The translations under genes were made by a program, and so were the position numbers. A model generated the notes under the pieces. It did not search any database. It saw only the letters and a program-made list of their open reading frames with translations, and was not told where the DNA came from. DNA of 18,335 nucleotides from an uncultured Aquimonas sp. (GTDB taxonomy: Bacteria; Pseudomonadota; Gammaproteobacteria; Xanthomonadales; Xanthomonadaceae): the NCBI GenBank assembly GCA_946481615.1, contig CAMLOR010000049.1:1-18335 (forward strand), given 5' to 3'. Below, piece by piece: positions 17,306 through 18,335 of this stretch (positions are counted from its first letter, which is position 1; every line of letters begins with the position of its first letter).

Positions 17306-18335
17306 ATGGACGTTTCCCACCTGCTGGATGCACTCAACGCCGCGCAACGCGAGGCCGTTTCCGCCGAGCCGGGCCATTATCTCGTGCTGGCCGGCGCCGG
17401 CTCGGGCAAGACACGCGTACTGGTGCATCGCATCGCGTGGCTGACGGAAGTGGTCGGCGTGCCGCCGTACGGCATCCTCGCGGTGACCTTCACCAACAAG
17501 GCCGCGGGCGAGATGCGGCATCGCTGCGAGCAGATGATGCGCACCGGCACGCGCGGCATGTGGGTGGGCACCTTCCATGGCCTCGCGCATCGACTGCTGC
17601 GTCTGCATTGGCAGGAGGCGGGGCTGCCCGAGAGCTTCCAGGTGCTGGACGCCGACGATCAGCTGCGCCTGGTCAAGCGCGTGCTGGCCGACCTCAATCT
17701 CGACGAGGCGCGCCATCCGCCGCGCCAGGCGGCCTGGTACATCAACCAGTGCAAGGACGAGGGCAAGCGGCCGCAGCACATCCAGCGCGGCGATCCGTTC
17801 ACCGAATCGATGCTGCGCGTGTACGAGGCCTACGATGCCGTGTGCCGGCGCGCCGGCCTCGTCGATTTCGCCGAGCTGCTGCTGCGCGCGCACGAGGTGC
17901 TGCGCGACCATGCCGGCCTGTTGCAGCACTACCGCCAGCGCTTCGGACACCTGCTGGTGGACGAATTCCAGGACACCAACGCCATCCAGTACGCCTTCGT
18001 GCGGCTGCTGGCGGGCGAGAGCGGCAAGGTTTTCGTGGTGGGCGACGACGACCAGGCGATCTACGGCTGGCGCGGCGCGCGCGTGGAGAACGTGCAATTC
18101 TTCCTGCGCGATTTCCAGGGCGCCAGGACGATCCGCCTCGAACAGAACTACCGTTCGACCTCGAACATCCTGGCGGCGGCCAACGCGGTGATCGCCAACA
18201 ATCCCGATCGCCTCGGCAAGAAACTCTGGACCGAGGGCGAGGACGGCGATCCGATCGATCTGTTCGCGGCCTACAACGAAATCGACGAGGCGCGCTTCGT
18301 GGTGGAGCGCATCCAGCAGTGGATCGCCGGCGGCG
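17306..18335 (+). CDS. uvrD: DNA helicase II (UvrD, superfamily 1), N-terminal part
   Basis: First 343 codons of an SF1A 3'-to-5' DNA helicase; the gene runs off the right edge. In the family it unwinds DNA in nucleotide excision and mismatch repair and strips RecA. Motifs in order: Q motif LNAAQREAV (10-18), Walker A VLAGAGSGKTRVL (27-39), motif Ia AVTFTNKAAGEM (59-70), motif Ib GTFHGLAHRLLR (88-99), motif II LLVDEFQDTN, motif III VFVVGDDDQAIYGWRGAR and motif IV RLEQNYRST, where the Arg contacts ATP. Further C-terminal motifs lie beyond the window. The start is set by the conserved beginning MDVSHLLDALNAAQREAV and by the -10-like box just upstream. UvrD fits better than Rep or PcrA because of the DDDQAIYGWRGA wording and the organism type. 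Confidence 0.95.
   Translation, partial: MDVSHLLDALNAAQREAVSAEPGHYLVLAGAGSGKTRVLVHRIAWLTEVVGVPPYGILAVTFTNKAAGEMRHRCEQMMRTGTRGMWVGTFHGLAHRLLRLHWQEAGLPESFQVLDADDQLRLVKRVLADLNLDEARHPPRQAAWYINQCKDEGKRPQHIQRGDPFTESMLRVYEAYDAVCRRAGLVDFAELLLRAHEVLRDHAGLLQHYRQRFGHLLVDEFQDTNAIQYAFVRLLAGESGKVFVVGDDDQAIYGWRGARVENVQFFLRDFQGARTIRLEQNYRSTSNILAAANAVIANNPDRLGKKLWTEGEDGDPIDLFAAYNEIDEARFVVERIQQWIAGG

Overview
The window is GC-rich (about 70% G+C in most genes) and densely packed, with nearly every gene on an ordinary chromosomal scaffold. I infer a gammaproteobacterium of the Xanthomonadales/Lysobacter type. The reasons are the gene set (oligopeptidase A, ExoIII, YqiJ/YqiK, YqhA and UvrD homologues close to the E. 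coli proteins), a secreted dipeptidyl peptidase IV of the xanthomonad type, several secreted metalloproteases, and an IFxxGFE-type motif that I associate with secreted proteins of this order. No rRNA, tRNA, CRISPR array, insertion sequence or phage gene was found.

Layout. 1-2494 (+): the end of oligopeptidase A (prlC), an MFS/DHA2 drug-type exporter that starts 1 nt after it, and a small SRPBCC/AHSA1-like protein. 2487-3500 (-): low-specificity threonine aldolase (ltaE), whose 3' end overlaps the SRPBCC gene. 3633-6309 (+): a secreted M35 (aspzincin) metalloprotease of clearly lower GC, a family 2 glycosyltransferase and exodeoxyribonuclease III (xthA). 6313-7587 (-): a secreted metzincin-type zinc protease with Asp-rich calcium-binding-type repeats and a leader hairpin that would bury its Shine-Dalgarno. 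7829-13271 (-): a tight cluster transcribed as SDR oxidoreductase, dipeptidyl peptidase IV, YqiJ (membrane OB-fold protein) and YqiK (flotillin). 13342-15852 (+): a second SDR, a saccharopine-dehydrogenase-like reductase overlapping it by 4 nt, and a YqhA/UPF0114 membrane protein. 15853-17178 (-): a secreted gluzincin-like peptidase with an unusually short zinc-ligand spacing. 17306-18335 (+): the first 343 codons of uvrD, running off the window.

How the genes work together. Five different peptidases lie in 18 kb. One is presumably cytoplasmic (PrlC). Four carry signal peptides (M35, metzincin, DPP IV, gluzincin), which suits a proteolytic, peptide-scavenging lifestyle. The YqiJ/YqiK pair is a recognised membrane-microdomain module; finding it behind a periplasmic dipeptidyl peptidase and an SDR in one probable operon is the most distinctive arrangement here. 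The remaining genes (xthA, uvrD, ltaE) are housekeeping genes.

I did not find a convincing new defence, mobile or biosynthetic system. The points worth a second look are regulatory structures (a hairpin hiding a ribosome binding site, two probable leaderless promoters, inverted repeats at a stop codon and around a -10 box), the low-GC M35 gene, the divergent gluzincin, and three convergent gene ends with no room for conventional terminators.
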